Shown here: positions 1 through 12,391 of the stretch, piece by piece
Layout: every line of letters starts with the position of its first letter
Position numbering within the stretch: position 1 is the stretch's first letter
Assembly (NCBI RefSeq): GCF_048128805.1
Contig: NC_135999.1
Coordinates: 25,629,659 to 25,693,658, forward strand
Length of the DNA stretch: 64,000 bases
From: Centroberyx gerrardi
Taxonomy: Eukaryota > Chordata > Actinopteri > Beryciformes > Berycidae
Reading direction: 5' to 3'
The notes under the pieces: generated by a model
Databases searched by the model: none
Told to the model about the DNA's origin: nothing
The model's input: the letters and a program-made list of their open reading frames with translations, nothing else
Translations under genes and position numbers: made by a program

Positions 1-82
1 TGCATGTCTAAATGGGGGTTGGAGGGGAAGGTGGTGTATTAAAGAGGTAGCGGGGGTGGGGGAGGGGGTTGCAAATTGAATC

Positions 83-425
83 ACACTGCAAAACATCTCC
101 ATCTTAAGTCATTTAGTCTATTATTGAGTCCTAAAATTGTAGTTTTCTTAAAATAAGTGACAAAATCCGCTGGTGTAATTTCACTTGTTTCCAATGCAAA
201 TCAACTTGTTTCAAGAATTTTGTAGAATCAGGTGTCGTTTTCTTGATAGTAGTGCAGTGATCTGCCTTTTTCTGACTTGTTTCAAGATACTGACACTCAT
301 TTCTAGAAAGTTCCTGAAACAAGTGAAACTGCATTGGAAACAAGTGGAGTTATCTCACTTCATCGGCAGAATTCTTCTCTTGGTTTTAAGAAAAATAAGA
401 TCTGAAGGCTGAACATGAGACTAAC
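83..425. mobile_element. Palindromic MITE copy
   Basis: Starts at cactgcaaaac and carries inverted internal arms: cacttgtttccaatgcaaat (about 183-202) against tgcattggaaacaagtgg (about 329-347). The two overlapping short open frames read through it on both strands only because it is palindromic. Confidence 0.75.
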
Positions 426-1094
426 TGACTCGTTAAGATGGAAAGCGTTGCGGCGGTGAAGAAGGAGCGATTCGAGGCGAAGAGGAATGTGTTTCATTTG
501 CAGGGTCGTGCGATGGAGGGCAGGAGGGAGAGACGGAGGGAGGGAGGGAGGGAGGGAGGAGAGAGAAAGGCGGAGAGGCGCTACCCCTCCGAGTTGTTAA
601 CTCTCAAACACGACCTTTTGCCACCAAGGTGTGAGATCCATATGTTTGGAGGGGGCGGGACGCCTCTCACCGCCCCCCTATTTACCCCGACGCTCGCGGA
701 TCTGAGTCTGGCCCGGCCGTGTCCGATAACAGAACAAATCCTCTCCTAAATATTTGGCCCGGCTCTCCATCAACAGGCCGGCCTTCACCCGCAGGAACAC
801 ACACTCTCTGAAACCCCAAAGTTGTAAATCATAAAGTAAGGTCGCTCTGACATCCCAGCAGCCCCTGCTTCAGTCTTATGCTGCAAAAAAACATCCATCC
901 GGAGAAGTTAACACAATTGTTGTATTGATGTTATCAGACAATAAGTATGTAGGGCGAGCGCTTACAGTTCTCTTCTTACAATTATATTTTTATCATTATT
1001 TTTGAAGCAACTGTCCTCTGAAACATACGGGCGTTTCAGGCGATGCCTTCCTTTCCTCAGTGTGCGTTGATCAATGTTGTATTAAGATGTTGTA

Positions 1095-1200
1095 TTGAGT
1101 CATAAAATCCTATTTCTCTTAAAGAAAGCAAACGAAATCTGATAATTGCGTTAAATAATTTCACTTGTTTTAATTCAAATCTTCCAGAGACAAGTAGCAG
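1095..1200. mobile_element. Fragment of the palindromic MITE family
   Basis: Reads 'gagtcataaaatcctatttctcttaaa ... tttcacttgttttaattcaaat', matching the left half of the copy at 83-425. Truncated. Confidence 0.55.
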
Positions 1201-1247
1201 TATCTTTAAAGAGGTAGTTTATCCACTGTGTTTCTATAAAACCTTTT

Positions 1248-1613
1248 TTGGTAACACTTTAGATTAGGGAACACATATTAACTATTAATAAATTGCTGGC
1301 ATGCATACATGCCAGCAATTTTACATGCATATTAGTAGTGTTTTGGTTCATTATTAGTCATTACAAACCACTTATTAGCACCTTATTCTGCACTATTGTA
1401 TTCACTATGGGTTTTCCATCAATAGCCTCCTAATCAGTGCTTATAGCAGCAAGTAAAGAAGTTGTTGCACATGAATTGGGTTTTTAGTCTGCTTTGCTCA
1501 GTATGGGGCTTATAAGGTGCTAGTATCACATATTATTGAGGGAAATTATTAAACTATTGAAAAACCCATGGTTGATAGTTAATATGTGTTCCCTAATCTA
1601 TAGTCTTACCAAA
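1248..1613. mobile_element. MITE with ~40-bp TIRs (TTTGGTAACACTTTAGATTAGG...)
   Basis: The left end ggtaacactttagattaggg continuing to aacacatattaacta (1250-1288) is mirrored by tagttaatatgtgttccctaatctatagtcttacc at the right end (about 1575-1610). About 366 bp, with no coding capacity. A smaller palindrome tgctggcatgcatacatgcc lies inside the left part. Confidence 0.85.
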
Positions 1614-3419
1614 CTTTTGAAACCCGAATTTCCCCTAGGGGATCAATAAAGTGCATCTTATCTTATCTTATCTTTTCTTAAACAAGCTGAGCTGTGGTAA
1701 AACAACTTTATCCACTCATTTAAAAAAAAAAAGGTGAGATTTGCGAACTCCATACTACTTTAAATTACCTGTGAAGATGCTTCAGAGAGTAGAGACAGAG
1801 CTTTACAAACCCCACAGTGTGATGTGCAGTGTGCGCCTCCCTCCCAGCCGTCCCGGAGCAGAGGCAGAGCTGTGATCCCTCACAGCCGACCGGAGGGTGA
1901 CAGCCTGTTATGTGCAGTAATCCTCCGGTTTCAACTGGGACGTGTTATGGGATGTTCTGGGGGGTTTTTAGAGATTAAGCTGAGCTGTTTCTGAGCCGAG
2001 CCTTCATAAAACTTCAGATATTATCCTGACAGACTGTAGCCGTTTCAAAATATACTGTACCAGATCGAGATTGAGCTCGCGGATATGTTCAACAAAACAG
2101 ATACTGTAAACACAAGAGATGTGTTTTCATTTATTTTCAATAGTGTAATGTATGCAGTAATAGTGGCGTCTGGGTTCCTTTTTTGGTTAAAGTTAATGCG
2201 GGTTTGCTGGTATTAAATTAAGGAGCAGCAGTGTGATTTTTCACTGTTGGCGTTAGGGTGACAGCCTGTTAGGTGTGCTAATCCTCTGGTTTAACTGGGA
2301 TGTGTTGTAGGATGTTCAGGGGGTTCAGAGATTAAGATGAGCTATTTCTGAGGTGAGCCCTCATAAGACTTATTACTGTGATTTATTGCCATAGATACAG
2401 ATAAAGACATACAGGTAAGTGCTTAGCTTACAGCCTCTCCGGATAATTATCTCTTTAACAACAACATTATCGCCCCCCCGCAGATATATTATGGTCATTT
2501 TGTGCTATGGGGAAGTCAAAATCTTACTTATTGCCCCTTTTAAATTAAAAGGTTGCCTAGTAGTCTATCCCATAATCAGCCATTGAAGCGTCCTTGGGCA
2601 AGAAACTGAACCTCTACCTGCACATTCAGATTCATTTACTCAGAAATGCCTAATAAACAAAACAAATCCATGCTCAAGCAACAAAAAGGAGAGGTATGGA
2701 GAGGAGAGCATGCTGAGAGAGAAAGGCACAACACTCTCTTGTAGTAGAAAAATAGAAATCTATTTATTTTGCTATAAAAACATGATGTTTCGGTCTCTCA
2801 GCTCAGCTTTAATGCATAAAATGTAAATCAAGAGAACCAACTAAGAAACTTCACTGAACCTCTTTAAAGATCAGTGTGCAGTGTGCCAGTCACATTTCCC
2901 TGAGGTCGCTCGGAGTTGAATTGTGAATAGCTGAACACAGCTAATAAAGTAGATATAATCTTTAATGTTACAGCATCACAGGATGTTCAGCTAACTGAGG
3001 AGAACCCTAGAGGTGAAATATAGTACAGTACATATTGTTGTATCTGATTTTAAAACACATGAGGTTGGAGAACGCTTTCCTTCCTCTCCATCCCTCTTTC
3101 ATTTTTGCGAACAATTATTTAATCATTTGCAGACTACAAGGTAGAATACGGCATGTAGGAATAAACAGCATGCAGGGACAATGGACACAAAATAATAGGT
3201 GTGAAAAATCTGTAAGCAAATGAAGAGTCGCATTTGAAAATGAGATACTCCTACAAAATAATCACTGCCTTGAAAGTAAAACTCATGCTGGGTTATTACT
3301 GAGGTTGTTAGCTATCTTGAGTCTTGTGTTTACAAATCAGTGACATTGGAGATATAATCAGTTGCATGTAAGAAAATGTGGAGTGAAAGCCTTCAAATAC
3401 TCTCTATTTCTTTTCACAG

Positions 3420-5735
3420 TGCCAAGCTGAAGAGCAACAGAGAAGTGTGCATCAACCCAGAGACCAAGTGGCTGCAGCAGTACTTAAAGAACGCCATTAA
3501 CAAGTAAGGAGAACCCCCCCCCCATACACACACACACACACACACACACACGCTCTGTCTGAGCAGACACAAGCATCACTGAGAAAGACAGAAATGAAAT
3601 ACACCTCTCTTTTCACATGCAAAGAAGAAATAAACATCACAGCACCATTAAAACGGCCGTTCTCAATTTCCTGCCGGCAATTACTCTGTGAAATCACGAA
3701 CTTGGTTGATGTAAGAGCTGAGTTATTATCGGTGACATGATTTTTATCAAGTAGGAACAGCGATAAATCTGACACTGGTATTTCTGCTTCCTCGTTTCTC
3801 ACGTGCGTCTGTCTGAGACTTTAATAGAATATTGCCAAGACAAAGAATCAGATGTAATTTAGAAGCGTTGGCTACTTCCACCATCTCAGCTCACAGCGGT
3901 TAATGCATATAAACACAAATTGAGTTTATAATTATTTTTAACATGACATTTATTTCATACAAAGCATTTTCCACTAAATTATCATCACTAATTGCAGTTG
4001 GAGAGCAGCGTTGTGGGGGAAGAAAACAAATCGTAGTAAAAACTGCTCCAGCCTGTTCATTCTTAATGAGTTGCACAGTTAAAATGTGTGCAGTCCTCAT
4101 AAAAACAAAGTTCCCAACATGTCTGGTGGTGATTATCACCGGGCTGCATGTCTGCCTCTTGAAACTCCATAAACACTTACAACACTAATAACACTTAATG
4201 CTAAAATGCAGAATGTGAAAACAAGCAATTAACCATTTTCTGAGGCATTATGTCACCAATTAAGGAACAGTGTTACAAGATATTGTTTATTGTCTTGGTA
4301 AAGGAGCTGTGTGAATTTCTCTGACACAATGCTGCAGCCTATTCTTGATCATGCTGTGCCTCACTTAACACAGTTCCTTGAAATTGGCATGTGGCACAGT
4401 GGCAAACTATATCCTGTTTACGCATAATCTGTCAGACCACAAAACATTCACCTTGCAATGTAAGCGTCTCATTGCATGACATCCATACAGTATGTTCTGA
4501 GTCAAGTATTTATTACATATCGTCACTATCGGGTGAAAACCTTGTATCTCCAGGTTTATAAAACCCTTTCAGACCCCATTGTTAACCTCAAAAATGCCTG
4601 GTGGTCCTGAAAAGTTGCTGTAGAATTTTCTCAACAATAGAAGACTATATAATCCTTCAACTCAAGTAAAAACATGAAAATCACCAAAATTATATGGTTT
4701 TCAACAGCAATATGTGAAGAATCATGAATGATCAAATGAATTGCTTAAACATTTGAGTGTACTTTTAACGACCGTACAAATGCGTTCTTTATCTGCTTGG
4801 ACTGGGAGATGTGCATGAGTGAAACTACACTTACTTTAAAATCTCCACCTGTTAACACCAAAGTGTTGTGGTACCGCAGTGTTGTTGTAACTAAGAGAAT
4901 CGCTCAACAAAAGACTTAACTCAAGTGTCGACTCAGAACATCACAGAATCACTTCCTGGTCTGTGATTGTCTGCAGACTACAGCGAGCCTCTGTTCATCA
5001 TGCCTGTGACTTCTACCGTACTGCCTGGTGTACGAGCGCACGCTTTTATCTCTTAAGTTTACACATCAGAGTTTTAAATGTCACAGAGTCTACATGCTGT
5101 TTCAGAAACAGTTTTCCTCTCTTCCAAGAAAGACACAACTGGTAGAAACACTCACTCACACACACACACACACAGACACACACACACACACACACAGTTT
5201 CCTGTCCCCAACCTAAAAGCAAAGCACAACCTGACTTCTCTTCATTTTAAAACTTTGTTTATACAATGAGGGATTTTTTGCTGAGTATGCCTGCTCTTTC
5301 TCAGCGTCGCCCTGCGTTATGTTCATACAGTCACACACAAATCACATATTATACATTTGATGTCATATGATGTCCACCTATCAAAACTGTTCGCCAACAC
5401 CTGAGGCCCCTAGCATGTCCATGACTGTCTAGATAGCAGTTTTATTCTTTTTTGACCTTTATTTCTCCAGGGAAAGTCTGCTGAACTCAGCGCTCACGCT
5501 CTTATTCATCAGTGCCTCGCTTCACATTCATACATTCTGCAATCAGATGTATTGGAACAGAAAGTTCCTATTTGGTAATTTCACATGAGTGGCATTCAAA
5601 GTCAGATGATGAAAAGTTGAAAAGCCGGAAAATTTGGCTGCGATCTCAAATGTTGCTCTTCCATCTAACTTATATACTTCTCCTTCTTCTTCCAGGGTGA
5701 AGAAATCCAGAAGACGCAATAACAACAAAAACTAA
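3420..5735 (+). CDS. cxcl12: C-X-C motif chemokine 12 (SDF-1), last two coding exons (partial gene)
   Basis: Secreted chemokine that signals through CXCR4 and binds ACKR3; it guides migrating germ cells, lateral line and blood cells. Two coding exons are seen. Exon 3 is 3420-3503, after a cacag acceptor and before a GTAAGG donor; it starts one base into a codon and encodes 27 residues running AKLKSNREVC to YLKNAIN, with the fourth conserved Cys (VCIN) and the C-terminal helix WLQQYLKNA. Exon 4 is 5696-5735, after a tccag acceptor; the split Lys codon (AA+G) joins it to a basic tail VKKSRRRNNNKN and TAA. The phase closes exactly. The signal peptide and the CXC-bearing exons 1-2 are not in the window and must lie upstream. 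The basic tail resembles the extended C-termini of longer CXCL12 isoforms, which bind heparan sulfate. Family call is very sure; a or b paralogue cannot be settled from this fragment. Confidence 0.95.
3504..5695 (+). other. cxcl12 intron 3
   Basis: A 2.2-kb phase-matched GT-AG intron. It contains a C-run followed by a CA array at 3528-3551, a CA array near 5155-5196, and at about 4530-4720 one copy of a dispersed repeat ('tatcgggtgaaaacct') that recurs at 34440-34600. The short open frames here are low-complexity or chance. Confidence 0.7.
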
Positions 5736-6229
5736 AAAAAGAGGGGGATGTGTACAGCACGTCGACAGGCCTGGCAACCCGGGCCGCACCTGTATACCTC
5801 CCTTCCACTGCTACGGATGTATGTAACACGCTGTATCCACCTCTCTGGACCATTGCAGAACCAGCACTTCACCGCCAAACCCTGCTGCCCGTCCCCAGCG
5901 CTGCCCGCCACCGGTCCCGCCGGACAAAGCTTCGCCCACGCAGTCGCCTCCCAAACTTCCATGCTCGCACCAAGTGCAATTATACCTTCTGTTGGAGTGA
6001 TGGGATGCATGTTGATGTAAAATATGTGTGTGAGCGTAGGTAGAGAGAGAGAGAGAGAAAGAGAGAGTGTGTGTGTGTGGGTCTGTGTCTGTGTGTGTTT
6101 GAATGCGCTGTACATTTACTAACTCTGAATGTGTGTCTGTATATAGTATTTTCTTACTTCACTTTACGCGCCTGTAAAGGAACAATTTGAACTCTAAAAC
6201 TCTCTGTGTCACACACAAGGCTTTGTGGG
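5736..6229 (+). other. cxcl12: cxcl12 3' untranslated region (proximal part)
   Basis: Sequence after the cxcl12 stop codon. It is G+C-rich at first (5740-5960) and then carries a GA/GT simple repeat (6040-6080). An AGCACTT heptamer at 5863-5869 matches the seed-target type of the miR-430c/miR-302/miR-17 group. The polyadenylation site is not certain: AATAAA-type hexamers occur at several places downstream (about 6437, 6544, 7976), so the true 3' end is unresolved. Confidence 0.55.
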
Positions 6230-6653
6230 TAATGCCGCGTTCACCTCATGTCAGATTTACCGTAAATACAAGCGTCCGACTGGGAAAACCCGTCCACGTC
6301 AGCCTCCCAGCAGTTATTACAAGTAGGACATGTGGGTTTTTTCTCCCACTCGGCTTCACGAACTGTGGAAATTTGCCAACACAGGTGGCAAATTTCAAAC
6401 ACTGCAGAGAGTTCACGTATATTGGCAGTCCAAGAGAATAAAAATCTAAATTATCAGTTATATTCACAGTAAGACATTCAACTGTGCTTAGAAAAAGTGA
6501 GTAATGTCTGCTACAGTTTATTTAGGGTTGACTTCAAATTCCTAAATAAAAAGATTTTGGATGTGAGTTAAAGACGTGAACGCTTCCAATTTATAGCGGC
6601 AAGATTTCGTCATTTTCGTTGAGTTTTCCCGATGTGACGTGAACGCAGCATTA
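6230..6653. mobile_element. MITE with 'GCGTTCAC' terminal inverted repeats
   Basis: Left end taatgccgcgttcacctcat and right end gatgtgacgtgaacgcagcatta are inverted copies (roughly 20 bp, few mismatches), about 424 bp apart. TAA/TTA at the outer edges fits a 3-bp PIF/Harbinger-type target duplication. No transposase is present. It sits in or just past the cxcl12 3' UTR. Confidence 0.7.
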
Positions 6654-8690
6654 CCCCAGGAGTGGACTCTGACTGAGGGGGGTCATGGGAAAAAGGGCCG
6701 AGGCTGGCCAATGAGGTTAGCCCACTCCACAAGCGGTGACCTATCAGGGCAGGATATGCTAACACAATGTCTCGCCGTTGTCTTACGAGCTTTCCGCACC
6801 GTCAGCAATGAAAGTGAACGGAAGCTCAAATAAAAAAAAAAAACTACTAAGGAACAAGCACTGATCATGTGGTGCTATGCATGGGGTCAGAGCCATTGAA
6901 GCTAATGGATTTCACTGTTTATTTTATGCAAGATACGGAATGGGATGGGGTCGGTTGTCGTGGCGACGTCTTACAAACAAAATTCCCTTTTTTTGCCAGT
7001 TACAAAACACTGAAAGAGAAACACCAGCTTGCGAAATAGTACTGATGTTGCATTCTCTTGGGGAGCCATACTGATCAAGATTGTAATGAAATGGGAGAAG
7101 AAAAAAAAAACACCTATCAATGCAGCTTCTTTATTGATTCAACATATCATTCTATAAGGCTTAGAATCAGTAAACAGAGACCAAATATTTATTCATGAAA
7201 AACATGCAATATGAAGAAACCTGTCGACCTCAAAAAGCATTAATTTCTTTTTTTATAAATTTTTACGAAAGGTAGAAGCATATCATCATATTTCATAACA
7301 TAGTTTGAGTTATTACGTAGCTACAGTTTTGTACGTCTTAACAAAGGGACTGGGTAAATATATTTCGTGCCAACATAGGAATTTAACTGCAGTATTTTCA
7401 TACCAACACCTGTCCTTGGTAGGAATGAAAAGCTAATCAATTGCCACACAAAATACCTGAATGATCAATATCACATTCAAAGGGAAAGTTCACGGGGGCA
7501 AAAGAAAGTTTTTGATTATCCTTTTTTATATATATATATTTGAGCCACTTTATTATCAGATGTGTCTTTTAAATGTAATGATTTTATTTTTGTATTGTGT
7601 ATAATCTTACTAAATGCTTTTTCTTTTTAATGCAATGTAGGCAGTACTAAATGAAGGCGTTTGCATAAAGTACTGTACCATAAAACAGTATTACAGCATT
7701 ATTTTAATGTTTTCATGCAATATTCCACTTATATTATTTGTAATATGTTTGCAAATACGTGACTACACAGTAGGCAACGTTTCCCCATCTCCAAACCAGC
7801 AAAATAGTCCTTTATTTTTTTATTTTTGAACGATGCGGTTAAAAAAAATCATATAATGAAACATGTGGTTCATTATAACAAGTTAAATATTGTCCTTTGC
7901 CCTGATTTGTCCCTCTCTCCTGGGGCTATTCTGTGTCCTTATCAGCCAATCACAGATGCAGCATGGGTAAATCTAATAAAATCCATATCTCGGTGCAACA
8001 TACTGAATAAATCCACGGCTCTTATCGCTGCGTTACAAGAGTCAGGCAATTATCCAGCTCAGCCCACCAGCCGGCCCTCTCCGACGCTTGTAATTAGATT
8101 TTTTATGTTTTCAGTGAGGCTGATGTATGATGTGTCGATAGAGCCACTGAGCCAAAACAGAACAATACCTTTGAGTTGAGATCCAGTGGGACCAACATGT
8201 GCTTTCAATCCGGCCGCTCCCAGCTCCCCCATGGGCTTCAAGCTTTCACTTAACTGTTGCCATGCCGCAGTACTAGGGGAAATTTTTTTTATTTTTTTTT
8301 ATTTTTGGAAATTGTTATGGAAGTCATGGTGATTATATTGGTCTTTTCATTTAAACATAACATACATATACTGTATATGCCAGTTGGTGGATGCCTTTTT
8401 CCAAGTGTTGATGTTAACAATTTGCAGCTCATAGTGCAATAATTCTATTAACGTTACACATCTCCCATAAAAGTTACTTTTATTAAATTATTTTATTACA
8501 TTACTGAGAAAGCTGAAATTTAACATGTAACACTGAACCAATGATGTTATAATAGTCAAAATTCAATACACAATTATTCAATCCATTCACAAATTTGGTT
8601 CATTAGTTACATCTAAAAAGGATGAATATGTATTGTTAATGCCTTATATTTTAAAAAAAACAAAAAAAAAAACCTTCCTGTACATGTAAT

Positions 8691-8692
<2 letters not shown>
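6654..8692. other. Downstream of cxcl12: A+T-rich DNA with a candidate regulatory element
   Basis: No coding exon is recognised. From about 7860 to 8180 the sequence is complex and repeat-free, with a CCAAT box (cagccaatcac), several GATA sites and a homeodomain-type gtaattag core. It looks like a conserved non-coding element, but this is inferred from composition only. The rest is A+T-rich unique or decayed sequence with poly(T/A) tracts. Confidence 0.45.

Positions 8693-8747
<55 letters not shown>
8693..8747 (+). repeat. (GATA)n microsatellite
   Basis: About 13-14 uninterrupted GATA units, ending in gatagatc. It faces an inverted TATC array about 675 bp downstream. Confidence 0.97.
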
Positions 8748-9420
8748 CTTTAGTAATTATTACATAAACAGGAAAAAAGTTGTTACATTAACAGTAGGTA
8801 ACTTTTTAATGGGAAATTCATTACATTAACAGGATTATTACGCTGATAACTGCAAATTGTTTGTAAGTTAATGATTTATTACATTAATGAGATAGTATTA
8901 ATATGTAATAACAAGTAATGAGTTTCATCCAACATTGTCTTACAATAGCAATACAATACTACCACTGTAGAGGACATTACTTATTCTTTATTATGAGAAA
9001 ACAAAACTTGTTTCGGCTAAATATACAGACACATCTGTAGTCATGCATATTTGCTGTTAATGTTTTTACAAAAAATTGTTCATCAATGTACATTATCTGA
9101 AACAAATGTACAAAACAATTTTACACGTCAAAAGACATGTTCATGTTCACATTTATTTGCCACTAGTGTGTTCATCAACCGATCAAACTGGGTGCACATA
9201 TTCTACTTTTGACCCCGAGACAATGTGAAATAATTGTTTGATTCTTTTGAGGCAGCTTCTGACACATAATCTTCATCTAAGATGTATTAGAGTATTACTC
9301 TCTGTATTTTCACTGTCTGTAAACCAAGAGGCAACATGTTACCTATGATACTCACTCCCTTCTTCAATAAACTTGTATGAAATATAACCAAGTACACATG
9401 TCCAATTCCTCTTAAAATGT

Positions 9421-9480
<60 letters not shown>

Positions 9481-12136
9481 CTGTATCTATCTTTTCCTCT
9501 GAACACACAATCTTGTGTATTAATGACCATTGCTAAGAATATCAGGGAAGTGAGCCATATAACATGCAATCCTTCCCTAAAACACCTGATTAAGCACATT
9601 TTAAGCAAGAAAAATTAGAAAAAATTAAAAAATTAGGGAAAACAGGATGCCAGAAGCTTTAATTCACTTTACAAAGATATCCCAGATATCCCTCATCAAT
9701 ACAGTCTATCTATCTTTATAGTACATTTTATTTAGATAGGTAGAAAAATCTGGCAGAAAGTGTCATGGTAGGTTGAGAAAATGTTCTCTTTTACGGTCTA
9801 TCATGAGGAATTATCGTACTCAGTTTGATGGAAATAAAAACCGGCCGCCCCACACCCCAGACAGGTGGGATAAGTGCTTCTACAGGCCATGCAGCCTCAC
9901 TTTCCTCAGAGGGAAACACACACTGGAGTCTCGCCTCGCAGCTCCGGGCCTGCCAGAGAGAACCAGCTGAAACAGAACAGCATCACCAAGCAAAAAATCA
10001 TCCGCACGCTGCAGGGGAACTCAGACATTTCTGAATAATTCAACGGGACTATCGCTTGACATTTTCCACTGTACAACTTAAACCTGTTGAGAAAAACTGT
10101 TTCCAGGCTTGGGATAAATAGAAAAGGCACATGTAAGCCCATTATCCAGGTTTTTAACACCTGAGGTTTCAGAGTTTTCGTTTGTGCTGGTTCATTACTC
10201 GTCCACAGCACCGGGGAGCCCATGCAGCTTTGTAAAGCTGTCAGCTCTAATAAAGTGGAACCATGTAGAGCGGATTAATTTCATGGTACGGCTGTCTCCT
10301 CTGGCCTCTACGTACATACATACGAGGAACATGAGACGAGGTTTGGAAGTGGACCAAGCGGTTTAGAGGGTCAAAGTTGCATGTTTTGGGGGTTTCGGGC
10401 ACATTCAGAAATGATTATGGGATTTCTATACTGTGCTTACTCAGCTGAGACCCGGTCCTGACGGAGGTGGCTGACATGTGTACAGAATGTTTATTAATAT
10501 GTAGTTTAGTGGACGCATTGCTCTGATCCAGCTCTACAGAGGAATCGGGGTTGTTTTACAATGGGAAAACAATCTAACCAAACACAGAGAGGCGTCACGA
10601 CACAGAGAGGAATATTCCTAATAATGCTAGATAAAACATAACAAGCCAGTTGTGACTCATAAAACCAGTCCAGTGGGCTAAATAGACTCTGAATCAGAAA
10701 CACTTCATTCAACCGAGTGCAATGCAAGCATGAGTATTTGTGTTTGCGGTACTGATGGAGAGACACATCAGCAGCTCACACAGCGGCACAGTGCATGTTG
10801 ACACACATGGTGCAGGACCAGACCTCACACACAGTTCAAGGAGACAGTGCAGGAAGCGTGATAGACTGTACATGTGGACTATACAGTCACTGTGTGTGTT
10901 TAGTCAGCATGGCAGTACAGTAACACACAAACCTATCAGTCTGCATCATGAAACAAGTTAACATTAGGGGTGTGTGTTGACATTTTTATGATTATTATCA
11001 TGTTTTTTTGCATGTTTGCGTTTCAGTCTTATTGTTTCTCAGGTCTATTTTACTGTTTTTGGATGTATAAATGTTGGAATATTTTGGATAGTCCTGCACT
11101 AAGCTTTTCCCATCTTTCAAAAATGATACAATGATTACCTGTTACTTAATCGTAACCTTCGGGTATAGCCTTCAATAGCATTTGTGTTGTTTCTGCCATG
11201 TCATGTGTAGCATTCTTTTAAATTGATATTGTCTATTACTATAACAAAATGTATTTTCATGAGTCAAAACGCACAGTTCACACTCATTTTTATGGTTACC
11301 ATTAGATAAGAGTTATTTTTTGAAGTTATTTTGCCCATCGCCCAATAAGCTCATGTTGAATTTTGGCATTTTGTACACACTGACTAGTCAATTAGTCTTT
11401 CAGACTACCCACTGATGAGTCAACCATGAAAAAATAGACTCACACATCCCTAGTAAACTTGTCATCCCACACAAATGATGCAGCCATCCTATGGGCCAAT
11501 CAGTAACCAGATGCATCATCCCTCCTTCATCAAAATTAGACTGGTGGCATAACAGTTATGGTCTTTCAAAGTTTGAAATTTAACTATAGCGCCGCATAAG
11601 ATAATTAGTGTAATATTTTATACACCAGAACACAGTGAGAAGTTGCATCATCCCTCCAGGTTTCATCAAAATCAAAGCGCTGGTCTTGCATTTCAAGTTT
11701 GATTTAGTGTTTGTGATGTTGGCGATGTAGAAATTCAACCTTTTTCTCCTGTTGCACTCCCTGGAAGCTTCTCTGGATAAGAGCTAAATACTGAACTGCT
11801 AATTTAGCTGAATCCTTCAGCTAAATCCTGAAATGTAAATGCAGGAGAGATTCCCTGTGAATCCCTTCCCGTCTCGAATCAAGCTGTAACCACATGAAAA
11901 CCACGCTGCTTCAGTCAGCGCACAGCAGCCATCAATTCAAATCACCTGAGACGGAGAACATAACCAGGTTGGACAATAAATTGCCTGGCTGATTTGGTCC
12001 CGGGGATTGTGTGTAATCCGGTGTGATTTGGGGCTCTTTACTGTACATCTTTGAACAACTTAATACCCGGGTGGCTGAATGGAAGGTAATAGGAAACATG
12101 CTGGCTGCAAAACCACACAGGGGCAGTCCTCCTGAG

Positions 12137-12138
<2 letters not shown>
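8748..12138. other. Gene-poor intergenic DNA
   Basis: No supported gene. Apart from the TATC array it contains A+T-rich unique DNA (8748-9770), a more G+C-balanced part (9770-10960), and a stretch near 11470-11720 with 'cctccttcatcaaaat'-type motifs that appear twice (about 11520 and 11655), suggesting an old repeat. Open frames of 60-105 codons here show no family resemblance. Confidence 0.5.
9421..9493 (+). repeat. (TATC)n microsatellite
   Basis: About 18 uninterrupted TATC units (the reverse complement of GATA), followed by a slightly broken edge ctgtatctatc. Confidence 0.97.

Positions 12139-12207
<69 letters not shown>
12139..12207 (+). repeat. (TG)n microsatellite
   Basis: About 34 TG units with a single TT interruption. 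Cys/Val and His/Thr open frames across it are artefacts. Confidence 0.97.
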
Positions 12208-12209
<2 letters not shown>

Positions 12210-12391
12210 CTGACGAGGGTAGTGACAGTGAAGCATGTCAGCGGGACGGGTCCAGAATCTGAACATAATTCCTCTGGTTTCCTGAAGCAAAGCTCGCTCT
12301 GTGAAAACAAAGCCAGAGGAAGAAGACGCTAACATGATGTTTCCTGCTCAGGATGTACGGACATGGAGCTGATGCTGAAAGAGAAAGTGAG

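Larger units (their letters stand above)
1..3419. other. cxcl12 intron 2, 3' part (with repeats)
   Basis: Non-coding DNA upstream of cxcl12 exon 3. It holds two copies of a palindromic 'cttgtttccaatgcaaat' MITE family (about 83-425 and 1095-1200), a TIR-bearing MITE at 1248-1613, and a Rex1-like tail (reverse orientation, ctaggggatcaataaa) near 1628-1676. At 590-840 there is a G+C-rich, unique-looking stretch with CCGGCC motifs that could be regulatory. A fragment at 2470-2545 matches other copies near 12.97 and 14.3 kb. I searched for the CWC-bearing exon 2 and did not find it. Confidence 0.6.

Noticed and set aside
1..3419. Search for cxcl12 exons 1-2
   Set aside because: No CWC-bearing coding stretch with splice sites was found; these exons must lie outside the window.
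5732..6115. 127-codon - strand and 90-97-codon + strand open frames after cxcl12
   Set aside because: They fall in the G+C-rich cxcl12 3' UTR and end in simple repeats.
12023..12335. Overlapping Cys/Val and His/Thr open frames on both strands
   Set aside because: They read through a (TG)n microsatellite; no conserved domain or splice context.
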